Assembly: GCA_905183005.1 (NCBI GenBank)
Contig: CAJJDO010000167.1
Span: 137,227-201,226 of the forward strand
Direction: 5' to 3'
From: Paramecium pentaurelia
Lineage: Eukaryota; Ciliophora; Oligohymenophorea; Peniculida; Parameciidae
Length of the DNA stretch: 64,000 nt
Every line of letters begins with the position of its first letter. The stretch's first letter is position 1. The translations under genes and the position numbers were made by a program. The notes under the pieces were generated by a model. That model searched no databases, had not been told where the DNA came from, and saw nothing but the letters and a program-made list of their open reading frames with translations. Of this stretch, positions 24,551 to 37,310 are shown one piece after another.

Positions 24551-27483
24551 ATGAATTAAACTGCACCAGTTCTCACTTTACAGAAAAGAAGTTACTTTTT
24601 CAATGCTTGTTTAGCCTCTCTATTTGGAGGACACTAATTAAACCTTACAACAAAGCTATATATCATATAGGTAGAATTTAAATTAATGAGTAGGTTATTG
24701 TATAATTAGTATCTGTAATTCAAACTTACATAATTGCTAAATTTGTAGACAATTACATTGTTGTTTTAATAGTGCCTGCTATTATCAACGTTACTTTTTA
24801 GATAAGCTTAAATTGCTTAATAAGTGAAGAGTATCGTAAGACTAGATCATAATTGGGATAAATGATTGGATTATTGATTCCTTAAAGTTTAGGAACTGCT
24901 TCAGCAATCAGATATGGTGGGACAATTTTAGATGCAATAGTATTTTTTTTCTTGTTTCCTCGAGAATAAAATGTTGAACTTGGATTTACTTAATTGGAGG
25001 GATACTCTAGATCCAGATATGCTTGTTTATTTTTGAAATTGATTTTGATTTTCACACATGTTAATAGAATGATTATAGCCAATATAATCAGATATATTTA
25101 CTATTTCACACCTATTTTGATATGGATAGGATTGTATGGATAGTTTTCATAATTGTAAGTAAATAAATAAATTGAATTAGTTTGGAATATGTAGGGGAGC
25201 AATTTAATTTTTTAATGGGTTCATCCTACTAATGGAGTTAGAAAAGAACATACTTAAATGTATTATTAAATGTTGTATTGGTTGCTATATGTTTGGGATT
25301 GTCATTCATAAATGAGAATAGAATTGCAATAATAGTAAGTGGTTGTTTAGTCAATATTAAAATGTTCAATATATTTGGATCTATGCCAAAGAATGATAAG
25401 CAAATTTATAAGTAGAATTATTTGGATAGACCATATATTTTATATAATTTATTAAGTTCTATGTTGAATATAATTTCAATAATATTATGTGGAATATTAG
25501 CATCTTCACATTATAAAGAATTGTTTTATGCTATTATTCCAATATATTTATGTTATATCATAATACAATTAAAATTTGTATAATATGTAAAATACTTTAA
25601 AATATTTTATGCTATAATAGAATGTGCATGTATTTCTATGATGGATTATAATTTTGAAGGGATTTTTGCTTAAAGATTATTTGAATGTACAACAATAATT
25701 AGATTGTATAGTTTAATACATTCAAATCCTAATTATTTATTTTTTGAATAATTAGTATGTTTTATAGTTTCATTCAATACAAGTTATTCAATGGCATATT
25801 GTTAATTGATTGGATTTTTAGTATAAATAATATTAAGATTTGGAATAAGAATGAAATCTCGATTATTAATATGGATTATAGCAAAGTAATAATGAATTTA
25901 AGTAGATTAGTTAAAAGATGTTAACAGTGAAGAAGTAAAAAGTAGAGGGAGCTGCATTTATTACAACATTATAATTATTAATGTGTCCAATAACATTCTT
26001 AATTATGATAATATCCAGTATTTTAGATAGTCCATATATGCCTTTCTTGGGATTACCTATTTTTTATTTTGCATCTCTTAGACCCTTTAGAAATACAATT
26101 CATATTCATTAACATATTGAAAATTCATCAGAAGGATCAATTTATAATGCTTATTTAAGTAAAGCATATAATAAATTATTGTGTTCTCAACCATTATGGA
26201 GTCATTATTTAATAAGAATAGGGAAATATTTGGGAATGATGCAAATATTGGAATATTAAGGAGGATATGCTGTTATTCAATTTAAGGGTTTAGAATCATA
26301 AGAGACTACAAGTTGTCATGGTATAGAAGCAAGAGAAGTTGATAGATTAGTTGAAGCTAAGGATTGTGGATCATATTTTGGAAGTGCTTTAACTTTATAG
26401 AGTCAATTTTCAATATCTAGTTATGAGGAAAATTAATTAAGTTTAACAGGTACAATAGAAGCAACTGAATTTGTTAGTGGATTTAAGAAAATATATTTAA
26501 GGATGTTATGTTATTATTTCCTTTAAGAGATAACAGATAAAAATTAGAAATCAATTGTTGAATTATCAAGTAAATATGAAGGTTATGAAAATTAATTTCC
26601 TAATTCATTTGCAGATTGTATTCAATTGAAAAATAAGTTTATATCATTTAAGAATGATGAATTAGATTAATAAACAGAAATAAAAATATAAATTAAACCA
26701 TAAACAAAAGTTTAAATTAAACATGATGAAGATGATATAATGGGAATGTTAGATGATTTTACATAAGATATTCCTTAATAAACTAAGAAATTATAATAAT
26801 AAAATAATAATAAATCAGAAGGATTTTATAATCATATTTAGAAAGCCATATTATATATTTATTAAGTATCTTTGGGTGATTTAGATTTTAATTATGAGAG
26901 CAAATTAAATTAGAAGGTTCTCTTTAATTTATTTCAGAGTTCTAAATATCTATCTGAATAAAGATATATGAAAGGAATTGATTAAATATTATCAGATATA
27001 GTTACTAAAGCTATAAGAACTGCATTGAAATTGAGTTTAGATTATTATTCAATTGAAGGTCATTTGAATATTAATGATAATGAATTATTAGAAGAATTGA
27101 AAGGTATAAATGATTGTTATATTGGAATGGGTAATGAATAAGGATGGTATACAGCTATGTAAAGTAATTTATTATTATGGTCTTTGGGTTATGATTCTGG
27201 TAAGAATAAATTGACAGTTTATAGACATTCTTATACTGATATATAATGTTAAGTATTCAGATTTGATAGTGAAGTTATTAGAGGAATAGAAGCTAATCTT
27301 TAAATGGAATTATTATTTGCAACTAATGATGATGAAGAACGGTATTTATAGTATAATTATTTATATAGATATTCAATTTAAACACATGAATAATTTTTTA
27401 GAAATATGATAATTGAAGGTTCTGAATTACCTTTAGGATATGCTCCTTTCTACTCTGGACCAGTAGTAATTAGTTTAAGGTGA
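24551..27483 (+). CDS. pecanex-like multi-pass membrane protein
   Basis: ATG 24551, TGA 27481-27483, introns 24671-24693 (23 nt), 25155-25180 (26 nt) and 25886-25910 (25 nt); 952 aa. The N-terminal half has many membrane segments, with WSQKRTYLNVLLNVVL and ITFLIMIISSILDSPYMPF. The C-terminal half carries the Pecanex_C signature: FKGLESQETTSCHGIEAREV (the TSCHxxEAR block), then GSELPLGYAPFYSGPVV near the end. Pecanex proteins lie in ER/Golgi-type membranes and are linked to Notch signalling in animals. Their biochemical role is unsettled, so no molecular function is claimed. A Gln-rich linker lies around residues 700-760. The next gene starts 50 bp downstream on the same strand. Confidence 0.85.
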
Positions 27484-27533
27484 TTTATTTCTTATTTTTA
27501 TATATATATATATATTTATATAATTATTTTATT

Positions 27534-28488
27534 ATGTATTAACAAAACTAAGTTATGTATCAATAATAATAACCTCCACCCCAATAACATCGTGATTATA
27601 ATATTCCACCACCTGGTAAATTATTAATTTGATTTTATTTGTTAGGTTATAAAGCTCCTCGTTATCCAAGAGAAGAGTTACCTGAAAATTTAGAACAGAA
27701 TCTAGATTTAGGTGGTTCATATTAATCATATCTATACAATTGTGGAGAGTGTTGTGGAAATTGTAAAGCTGTTTGTCCATGTAATCCTTTTGTTGAATAT
27801 CCATATGTTTAAGTGGAACAAAGTTTTGTTGGAGTATATTTACGTTTTGGAAAATACATTAAGACAGGTAGATAAGAAATTTATTATATAAGTTCAACCT
27901 GGATTAATTTACATCAATCCTTGTACTGATACAATTTAGAAAGTTGATTGCAAAGTTTAAATGATTGACTGTCCTAGATAATAAGTGATGACTAAAGACA
28001 ATATTTTAGTGAGCATTGATGCAACTGTTTATTATAGAATAGTGATACCAAGACGATCCATATTTTACATCAATGATCTACATTAAGCTGTAACTCAATT
28101 AACATTGGCTACTATCAAAAGCATAGCTGGATCTCACACTCTACAAGACTTATTAGAGAAAAGAGCTGAAGTTTAATAACAAATTGAAGGATTTGTAGAT
28201 GAACATGTTTGGGAATGGGGAATTGATATTGAGAACATGTTAATAAAAGATATTTAATTGAATGCTGATTTATAGAATACTTTGTCCATGGCAGCTAAGG
28301 AATAGAGAGCAGCTTAAGCTAAAGTCATTTCTGCTTAAGGTGATGTTTAATCAGCTAAACTTATGAGATAGGCAGCAGAACTCTTAGATTCCAAAGCAGC
28401 CATGTAAATTAGATATCTAGACACCATTACTACTTTGGGACAATAAGGATCCACTAAAGTAGTATTGCTTCCAACCGATTCTAAATGA
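27534..28488 (+). CDS. SPFH/band-7 (stomatin-like, HIR-like) protein
   Basis: ATG 27534, TGA 28486-28488, introns 27616-27645 (30 nt) and 27868-27892 (25 nt); 299 aa. A Gln/Pro-rich head (MYQQNQVMYQQQQPPPQQ) is followed by a Cys cluster (CGECCGNCKAVCPCNPF) where stomatins have a membrane hairpin, so S-acylation may provide membrane attachment. The SPFH core follows: VEQSFVGVYLRFGKYIKTG, QPGLIYINPCTD, VLVSIDATVYYRI, then a helical tail with MAAKEQRAAQAKVISAQGDV and LDTITTLGQQGSTKVVLLP, a typical band-7 C terminus. The family forms oligomeric membrane scaffolds. The Cys-rich anchor is the odd point. Confidence 0.88.
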
Positions 28489-29039
28489 TAATGATAATAT
28501 ATATAGAAAAATAATATATTATTCTATATATTTGGATTTCAAATTATTAATAATTATAAATGCAATTCATATTTATACTTCCCTATTCAAACAATAATTA
28601 ATAATTCAATATGATTTTTTAAAGAAATCTTTATCTTTTTAGATGAAAAAGAAATGTTTATAATATGAAATGTCAAAATTTAAATTCATATATATATATA
28701 TATTGAACATCAAGTAAATGCTATTTAAAACTTCTTCTAATCTAATTTAAATAATAAAAATTGATATTTCTGAGTTCAATTCTTCTCATATTAATTGTTT
28801 AGTGTAGTATAATGTAATAATAATAATACTTGTTTTTATACAGAATTTCAATATTTGCCATAGTTTTACTGCAATTAAATTATCAACAGAATAAATGAAT
28901 ATCAAATTCAATTGTTTTTAATATATACATCATATTAATATGAAGTAATTACAAAAAAAAATAATAACATGCTATAGAGATTATTTTATTTATGGTTTGT
29001 CTTATTATGTATTATTATTATTTTGAGTTTAATATTTAT
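28489..29039. other. intergenic, no gene seen
   Basis: About 550 bp of AT-rich sequence with short TA runs between the SPFH gene and EF-G2. No coding or RNA signal was recognised. Confidence 0.5.
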
Positions 29040-31499
29040 ATGCTTCGAACTTGTCTAAAGAAGCGAATCTATACTTATTCTTCTATTCGAGATAGAATCA
29101 ATTAAGAGAGAGCTGAAAGATTGAAGAATTTACCAACTACTACTCAAGAGAAAATCAGAAATTTTGGCATTATTGCACATATTGATGCAGGTAAAACAAC
29201 AACCACAGAAAGAATGTTATTTTATGCAGGAGCCATTCCATTCCCTGGAGAAGTTCATGATGGTACTACTACCATGGATTTCATGCCCTAAGAAAGACAA
29301 AGAGGAATTACTATTAGATCTGCTGCTATATCTTTTAATTGGGCAAATCATTAATATAATCTCATAGATACACCTGGACATATTGATTTTACAGCTGAAG
29401 TTGAAAGATCTCTTAGAGTTTTAGGTAAAGAATTTGTAATATTCTAATTTTTACAGATGGAGCCATAGCAATCTTTGATGGAGTTTCAGGTGTTTAAACA
29501 CAATCAGAAACAGTGTGGTTATAAGCTAATAAATTTAATATTCCAAAAATTGCATTTGTTAACAAAATGGATAGATAAGGAGCATCATTAGAATATACAA
29601 TTTAATCAATGAAAGACAGATTAAATATCAAACCATTTATGTATTTATTTATATATTATATTAGAATGTAGATTCCTGTTGGAGAAATTGATTATTTCAA
29701 CTCTGTTATTGATCTCTTAACCTTCTAAGAAATTGTATGGTTAGATAAGTATGGATCAGAAGTTGAATTTAGAGATGTGGATAAATCACATCGTTATTAT
29801 GATAAAGCCATTAAAGCAAGAGATGATCTATTATCTACTGTATCTGAATTTGATGAGAATATTGCTGAACTCTATTTAGAAGACTCGAAAGAATTGTTAA
29901 ATTAATAATTGTTACTTTAATCAATTAGATAAATTATTAATACACATTACAATCAATGTTGTCCTATATATTTTGGATCAGCACTTAAAAATAGAGGTGT
30001 ATAACCAATTTTAGATGCTGTTCATTAATTATTGCCAGGTCCAAGTGAGAGACCATTAATTTTTGATATTAATAATCCAAATAACAAAAGAAAATTGGAG
30101 AAGAGTGAAAAATTAACTGCATTTATTTATAAGGTTATTTAAGATTAAGATTTGGGATTACTTGGATTTACTAGAATTTATTCTGGAGAAATGACTTAAA
30201 AATAAAATTACAGCAATAGTACAAAGGATGAACTTATAAAGGTTGGCAATCTCTATAGAGTCAGAGCTAATAGATATGTTCCTATAAATAATGTTTAAGC
30301 TGGAGATATTATTGCAATTTAATCTAAATAAGTAGTTGCTGGTTCTACCTTAATTGGATCGAATGATGAGAGGTAAAATCCTTTTTGATTCATATTTAGA
30401 TTTGTATTATAGTAATTGTAATTACCTCAGTGTGTTTTCTTTGCCAATTTAGAATATGAATCAGCCAAAGATAAACTCAAATTAGATTAGGCTCTATAAT
30501 AGTTATAATTGGAAGATGAGAGTTTGAAGATTACTGTAGCTGATGAGACACTTATTACTATTGGTGGACAAGGAGAATTGCATCTAGAAATTGTTGTTTA
30601 AAGATTGAAAGAAGATTTTGGTCTAAATACTAAGCTTAAGAAATTGTAAGTTGAATACAAAGAGAGCATTAGTGAGGAAGGAGTTTTGGAAGTCAAATAT
30701 TAAGATATTCTTAAAGGAAGACCTTTATGGTTTAAATTGAAATTAAAATTGTAACCAAGTGAATAGTAAGAAAATGAAGTTATTTTTGATTTTGATAGAG
30801 AAAACGAATTTGATATCCTATATAAATAATTCAAAGAAACTTAACTTAGATAGGTGGCTACTTAAAAAAATGAAACATCTGTTAAATACATTAAGAATCC
30901 TTGTAAAAATATAGAAGTAGATACTATTATTGATGATCATGGAGAAGAAAAGGCTTATCATATATCTTCATTGCAATTTCCTATGTTTTATCAATTAGAA
31001 AAGTCAATCCTTGCTTCTCTTAATAGGGGATTCTTGAAATCTTATTAAATGTAAGGTATTAAAGCCACTATTTTGGATGGTGCTTTTTCTCTTAAACGAA
31101 CAACCGATTTAGCACTTGGTCGAGCAGTCTAAAAATTAATGTAAGAAATACATCCTTTACTTAAAGTATATATTATATATATTCTAGCCAATTATATTGG
31201 AACCAATAATGGATCTTGAAATATCTTGTCCTAATTCTTTGTAATAGAGAATCATTAATGATTTGATTTCACATAGAAGAGGAAAGATTATAGAAATTAA
31301 ATAAGATTAAAATAGAGCAGGATCACAAAATAGCAATCGAGTTATTATTACTGCTACTATTCCATCATAGGAATCTATTGGATATTCAACTGCCATTAGA
31401 TCTATATCACAAGGAGAAGCATATTTTTCAATGAGTTTCAAGAATTATGAATTTGTGGGTGGTTAAAAATAAAGTGAACTAATTTCAGAAGTCTTTTGA
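29040..31499 (+). CDS. GFM2: mitochondrial elongation factor G2 (ribosome recycling GTPase)
   Basis: ATG 29040, TGA 31497-31499, introns 29425-29456, 29641-29664, 30373-30399 and 31166-31187; 784 aa. A basic N terminus (MLRTCLKKRIYTYSSIRDR) fits a mitochondrial presequence. G1 is IAHIDAGKTTTTERM, the switch region has QERQRGITI, G3 is LIDTPGHIDFTAEVERS and G4 is FVNKMDRQGAS. Domain III carries GGQGELHLEIVVQRLKEDF, domain IV has ILDGAFSLKRTTDLALGR, and domain V starts EPIMDLEISCP. The diverged domain II-IV linker and EPIMDLE favour GFM2 (recycling with mRRF) over GFM1 (translocation). That choice is inference. Confidence 0.85.
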
Positions 31500-31610
31500 A
31501 AAATTTAGTTATTTTTATATTTTTTCATCCATTTTTAATAGTTTATTTAAAACAAAGACTGTATTTTTTTTGAGAATATTATATAAATTAATTAGAATTA
31601 TAATTAGATT

Positions 31611-32161
31611 TCAAAATAAAAATTATGAATAGAAATCATTATCATAAACATCATCAAAATACTCTATATTTTGTTAATTTTAAATTTCAGTTACCTAAGC
31701 ATTCATGTATCCATATTCCCTATAAATCTTAATATAATGTATTACTGTCCCAATATGACATCCCATTAAAAGCGCAAAGTCTTATAATATCTATTCTTCA
31801 CCATACTCAAAGTCCTTCCTGGAAAATTTTTGGCAATTTTATAGAACTTCGGACCCACTTCTAAGACTGATAGAAGAATCTGTCTATCTTCTTAATAATT
31901 GAATGGGATAGCATGATGCTTTCTATTCTAATTAAAGTTAATAAAAAATGTAATTACAATTTTTTTTGATATAGGTCTTTTTCTTCTTTTATCATGAACA
32001 GCTTGTCTTCTTCTTCTTTTTCTTGGCTTCTTTAAAGGTAATTTTTAAATTGGATTATAATAATCGTTCTGAACATCAACTTCATCAAAATTGAATGTTT
32101 CAACGCTCTCAACTATATAATTAGTATTATAATTTACTTATTTATAGTTATTCGTGGACAT
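31611..32161 (-). CDS. Myb/SANT-like DNA-binding protein (copy 2)
   Basis: ATG 32159-32161, TGA 31611-31613, introns 31928-31957 (30 nt) and 31720-31745 (26 nt); 164 aa. An acidic N terminus (VESVETFNFDEVDVQ) leads to a strong nuclear signal (KKPRKRRRRQAVHDKRRKR) and a single Myb-type fold: IPFNYQEDRQILLSVLEVGP, FYKIAKNFPGRTLSMVKNRY, YKTLRFQWD. It is the same design as the gene at 23.3-23.9 kb, from which it has diverged strongly outside the Myb helix. DNA target unknown. Confidence 0.78.
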
Positions 32162-32883
32162 CTTCAAAAGGCAATTCAGTTTGTTATATTTAGGGTAACA
32201 TGCAATAAGGTTATAGAAAGTCTAAGTTATGATAAACAAAATACTTGATTAGACTGCAAGAATTTCGTTAGATTACATATATTGAAGAGGTTGAGAGTAG
32301 AGATTAGGTTTATTTAAATTAAATCAATATTTGTCAAAAACAAAATGATTTAAAAATGCTAAAAAAACGATTTTGTTAAATCTTAATAATTAATTAGGAA
32401 ATTTGTTTTACGTAAATACTAAATATATATTTTACTACTGATAACAAATATCATTAAAACTTTATATTGATTTAACTGAAATTATTATATAAAAAGAATT
32501 ACTTTGCTTTAATATTATCTTTAAGTACTATTAGAGATAAGATAATCATTATTAAGAGAATATAATTTCTTATTTAAATTAACTTATAAAATTGTATTCA
32601 TATTATATAGATATATGTATATATTAGTATTATTAAATTATACTAATACAATAAATAAATCCCATATGTTTATTTTTAACAATATTATTATTTGAAAATA
32701 ATTGAGAGGATGTGAAGATAGATTTTTTATATTGATTAGCCTATTAATATAAATTATTTATATACGTTTACAATTTAATACAATTGATTTATGTATTAAA
32801 TTCTATATGAGCACACAATCAGACGTGGCAATCTTATTTTAATAGAGTTATTAATTTGAAATATATTAATATAATAAATTTAA
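32162..32883. other. intergenic, divergent, no gene seen
   Basis: About 720 bp of very AT-rich DNA between the divergent Myb-like gene and the 862-aa gene. No coding frame or RNA gene is recognised. Confidence 0.5.
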
Positions 32884-35472
32884 ATGGATATAGATGCTCA
32901 TAATGCATAAATCAATGAACTAAATGATGCCAAAATTTAATAAATTAAGGCATAAAGTAAACTCTTTGGAGGAATTATTAAAAAAGGAGATCCTCTTTAC
33001 AAAAATATAATTAATGTAATATTGTTTGCTTTACTTTTTCCTTGCATGATTATTTTTGAATTAGCGATTGGAATAAAAAATTTATCAATTTACATTTGGA
33101 AATCTCTTATCTCATTTATAGATTTCACTGTCATTGCATATGGAAAGACAAAATAATACATTATTGTAAATTATTATTTTGTCTAAAATTGGATATATAT
33201 AAAATGCTCATTATTAATTGCAAAGTTGTGGGATTGTCTAAATACATCTTTAGAATTCCTTACTTAGAAATATTAATAAGTGAAACTATTAATCATTTAC
33301 TTTTTTATAGCCTTTGTTATAAAATATGTTATTATCATAGATTAATGGATAAAATTGAAATCAATAGCTCTATTTACATTTTGTGATTATTGGTACAAAA
33401 AAATATCAAATTATATCAAGATACAAGTTTTAACATTAACTAGAGTAATAAAAAAAATATTCAAATTCATAATTTTTAAAATAAAATGCTTCATATTAAT
33501 AATCTTTAAGGCAATTAAAAGATTAACAATATATCTAAAAGAAAAGATAATATAGTTTTTATCTTATGTTTAATAAATACTTTAAAAGATATCAAAATTC
33601 TTTAATGAATATGTATTCATACCATTAAAGAACAAAATTGTAAACCTTAGTTATTATTTGTTCATATAATTTTGTCATTATATGATTAAAATATATCATG
33701 GATCTAATTATTATGGTTGTTTAATCTTAAACTATTTGGAAAGGAAATTTTTATAATTTTTGGATTGGATTCATGTTTAAATTAAATTATTAATAAGATG
33801 TATGAAGTATCTTAAAAACAAATTAATCGATTTTTTCCTTCTCTTAATAGATTTCCTTTTAGGAAAATACAAATAATTAAAACAAAATGTAATCTCACCT
33901 GTCAGTCTCAAGTTAAAAGAAGTATCAAAAAAAATAAAAAATTTAATTATTGATATAACTTTAAAGTGTATCGATCTCATTAAATTGGCATTAATTTATT
34001 TGAGAGATGAAGTCATTATTAAGTTAAAAGTAAAATTATAGAATATTTATAAAAATGGATCGAAAGTATCATTTAAAGTATTTAAGTTACTTTAGAAAAG
34101 AGGAAAAATGCTGTCTTTGAAAGCCAAATAAATCTATAATAAAATGAGGGAGAATAGTGCTAAAAGATATTAAAAATTTGTTTTGAAGATGAATCGTCTC
34201 TAAGAAAAGATGAAAAGAATAGCTTAGATAATATTATAAAACATAAAAATAGCCTTTAATTACATCAAGAAACTTTTAAAATTAGGTGGATAATTAATTA
34301 ATAGATTTGTAAAATTGTTATTTAAATCTATGAAGAACTTTATAAAATGGATAATAGAATTACAATGTAAGATTATTGTAAAATTTATAATTGCATTTAG
34401 GATACTCAATCCAATTATATGGTTAATAGAAAAAATTTTTGAAATATTTTTCAATATCATCTCATACCCTTATATACAATTAAACAAAATTATTAATTTA
34501 GGAATTGATTTTATTATGTATGTAATACCTAATAAGTTATATAATGGTATTGTTTATATAATTGAGAAACTCATTTAATTGTTTATAAAAATAGAAAGAT
34601 TCATAAATATTGTTATTAAATAATCTAAGAAGATAATTACAATTATAAATTCAAAAATCATATAGCCAATTGTTAGAACTAGTATCTATTTATATAGTAT
34701 CATGAAAAAAGTAGTTTTAATTATTGTCTAATCATTAATCAATTTCAAAGATATGATTAAATATGATTATGTATTACCTGCTTGGGCAAGTATAAGATTA
34801 TTTGCAGTAAAAATTAGAGATAGTTACCTTAAAATCAAATAAAAAGTAATATTAATAATAAATTATGGAATTTATAAATTAAAATTGGCATATCTATTTT
34901 TGAGAGAGTCAATCCTATTTGTTAAGACTAAAATCACAAATTTTATTAAATTATTAATAAAATTTATTAAGGCATAAATTTAATTACTTTGGTAGTAGAT
35001 TAAATATGTTTATGGAATAATGATTGGTCCTTTAATATAGTTTAAGAATTATATAATCTAAGCATTCCTATCTTTTAAATAAATAATTTCCAATTATATT
35101 GTCATTTTGAGAGATATTATAGTAGGTCAATGTATAATAGTCAAATAAGCAACATTAGCTATTTTAAATAAAATGAAAGAACTCTTAAATAAAATAAAAT
35201 AATCTATGATTGATTAATTGAATGCTATTAAGATTATACTTAACAATATTTATGATTCATTAAAGCTTAGTTTAATTTCAATAAAAAATTAAATTAATTA
35301 ATAAATGGATTCAATTAAATAAAGTCTAATTTAATAGAAGAATGCAATTGCAGAACAATTTAGAATAATTAGATAGAATATTAGAATGTAAGGAGTTTAA
35401 GTTAAGGAAAGTATTATAAATATAAGAAATAATATAATTTAGACAATAAAAATAATGTTTAAAAGAGGATGA
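32884..35472 (+). CDS. 862-aa Lys/Ile-rich protein, unknown family
   Basis: A single uninterrupted frame of 863 codons with no intron, ATG 32884 (MDIDAHNAQINELNDAKIQQ), TGA 35470-35472. Residues about 40-70 form a hydrophobic segment (NVILFALLFPCMIIFELAIG). Almost all the rest alternates short Ile/Leu/Phe/Val runs with Lys at helical spacing (for example KKIFKFIIFKIKCFILIIFK and FVKLLFKSMKNFIKWIIEL). Acidic residues are scarce until the last 120 residues, which become a Gln/Lys/Asn coiled-coil-like tail (MDSIKQSLIQQKNAIAEQF). This pattern suggests long basic amphipathic helices lying on a membrane. I recognise no homologue. The length of the frame in sequence where TGA is expected every few dozen codons argues that it is real. 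Confidence 0.7.
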
Positions 35473-35561
35473 TATTAATGATAATATATATAATAAAAAT
35501 TTCTTTTAATTTAAATTAATTAAAAATGAGTTAAATTGTAAAGAAAACAAATTTGAATCTA

Positions 35562-36620
35562 TCATTTTTTTTATTTAATATCACTTTGAGGTTAAGAATC
35601 AAATTATGTTTTAAGTTTTCTAATTTTATCTTCTAATTATTTTTTATCTGCTTCTCTCTTTTTTTATAATCTTTATTTAATTAAAACTTCTAAATAAAAC
35701 TTTCTTAATTGAGAGTATTAAGACTCTAATTCTTAATTTAAGACTAATTTAGTTTGAGGGATAATGTCTTTTAATTATCTATCTAATTTATCCTTAACTG
35801 AACTTGGAATAGGTAATACTTCATTAACCCATTTGGTTCTAAGATACACTATATGTTATTAAGTTTTATTTTTTAAATCTTCATTTTTCTAACCAACTTC
35901 TAAAATTGTTTATAATCTATTTTCATCTATTTCCTATTATATATATATATATATATTTACATCAGTTTCTTAAGCACTTCCAATACATCTAGTTATACTA
36001 CGATGTTCTTTTTCTTATTTTTTAATCAATTAATCTAATTTTCTTAGATCTTCTTATATTTTTTTTTCATCATCACATATTTATTTAGTTCTTTTTAAAT
36101 ATTTTTCTAATTCCATATTTCTAAATCTATCATATTCCTCATCATAAACATAATTATATAATTAATGTGATGTTTAATTTCTTTTTTATAAGATCTCTCT
36201 CATTACACTATAATATCTATCTTTTAATTGATATATATCTCTATTCTTATTTTAATATTGATATCTATCATAAAGAATAATGAAATTATAATTAAAATGT
36301 CTTAATTCTTAAAATAAGTATTTGGTTTCTTCATAATCCCAATTTTCATCAACCACTATATCATTTTCTGTAAATTCAACAATTTCAGGTTCAATGTTAA
36401 ATTTTTCTCCTGGAAATAGTTTGCCTCTCTCTTATTCAGGTACCCAAGCATTAATTCTTTTGATAAGAGAATTGTTTAATAATATTTCTTCTTGTGCCCA
36501 TTTCTAATGAATGATGGGTTTTTATTAAGTAATAAGACCAACAGGATATACTCCACCTGTTAATTTAAGGACTTCCTTATCTATTTGAGCATTAAGTTTT
36601 CTCTATTCTTTCTTATTCAT
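35562..36620 (-). CDS. SWC4/DMAP1-like chromatin remodelling subunit
   Basis: ATG 36618-36620, TGA 35562-35564, one 27-nt intron (35934-35960) made almost wholly of TA repeats; 343 aa. The SANT-like domain reads ENWDYEETKYLFQELRHF, NYNFIILYDRYQYQNKNRD and YQLKDRYYSVMREIL, matching the DMAP1/SWC4 block (W..EET..LF.L...F..RF...DRY......S.E.LK.RYY). A helical region with LRKLDQLIKKQEKEHRS follows. In yeast and animals this subunit is shared by the SWR1/SRCAP remodeller (H2A.Z deposition) and the NuA4/TIP60 acetyltransferase. It is divergent from the GTPase gene, 64 bp between ATGs. Confidence 0.9.
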
Positions 36621-36684
36621 TTTTTAAAATATGAATGCGTGGTATTAATTTGTATATAAAAAATATTTTAGATTATTTATTATA

Positions 36685-37274
36685 ATGCGAACAATAACGA
36701 AGTAAATTGAATTTTCACATTAGACCAGGAACAATTAAGATAAACAAAAACAAAGATAATTATGAACAATATAAAATACTAGTATTAGGTGATCCATTTG
36801 TTGGTAAAACATCTATATTGGACAGATATATAAATGGTGATTTTAATGAAAAATATAATTCAACAATAGCAGTTGATTTTAAACATGTACAACCATCATC
36901 AAATATGTCTGTATATTTAATATATAAATATAAAGTTAAACTTTTGGGATTTTAGTGGACAATAAGAATTTGTAGAAGTTAGAAATGAATTTTATAAGGA
37001 TGCTAATATGATAATGTTAGTTTTTGATTTATCTACTCGTAAAACATTAGAAACTCTAGATATGTGGGTTAGAGAAGCCAATGATTATGGAGCTGCCAAT
37101 ATTCCTATATTGGTTGTAGGTAATAAGAAGGAGAAGAGAAGTATGTCTGAAAATGAAGGTTATAATTGGGCTAAACAAAGATCCTATCAATATATTGAGG
37201 TGTCAGCATAATAGAATAATAATATTGATTTGTTGTTTAAAGTCATAAAGGACATTTTTACTTAAAAAAAGTGA
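36685..37274 (+). CDS. Rab/Ras-family small GTPase with atypical G4 motif
   Basis: ATG 36685, TGA 37272-37274, introns 36702-36723 (22 nt) and 36911-36935 (25 nt); 180 aa. P-loop is LVLGDPFVGKTSILDRYING, the switch-I Thr lies in YNSTIAVDFK, G3 is FWDFSGQQEFVEVRNEFY and G5 is YIEVSAQQ. The G4 motif is GNKKEK, so the usual guanine-specifying Asp of NKxD is Glu, a conservative but uncommon change. No C-terminal prenylation Cys is present: the protein ends in FTQKK. The missing CaaX/CC box and altered G4 suggest a diverged Rab-like protein that is not prenylated. Confidence 0.85.
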
Positions 37275-37310
37275 TTACACATTTTTTATTTATATATATT
37301 TATAATATAC

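Noticed and set aside
33777..34460. Minus-strand frames opposite the 862-aa gene
   Set aside because: They are short shadows of a single 863-codon + strand frame.
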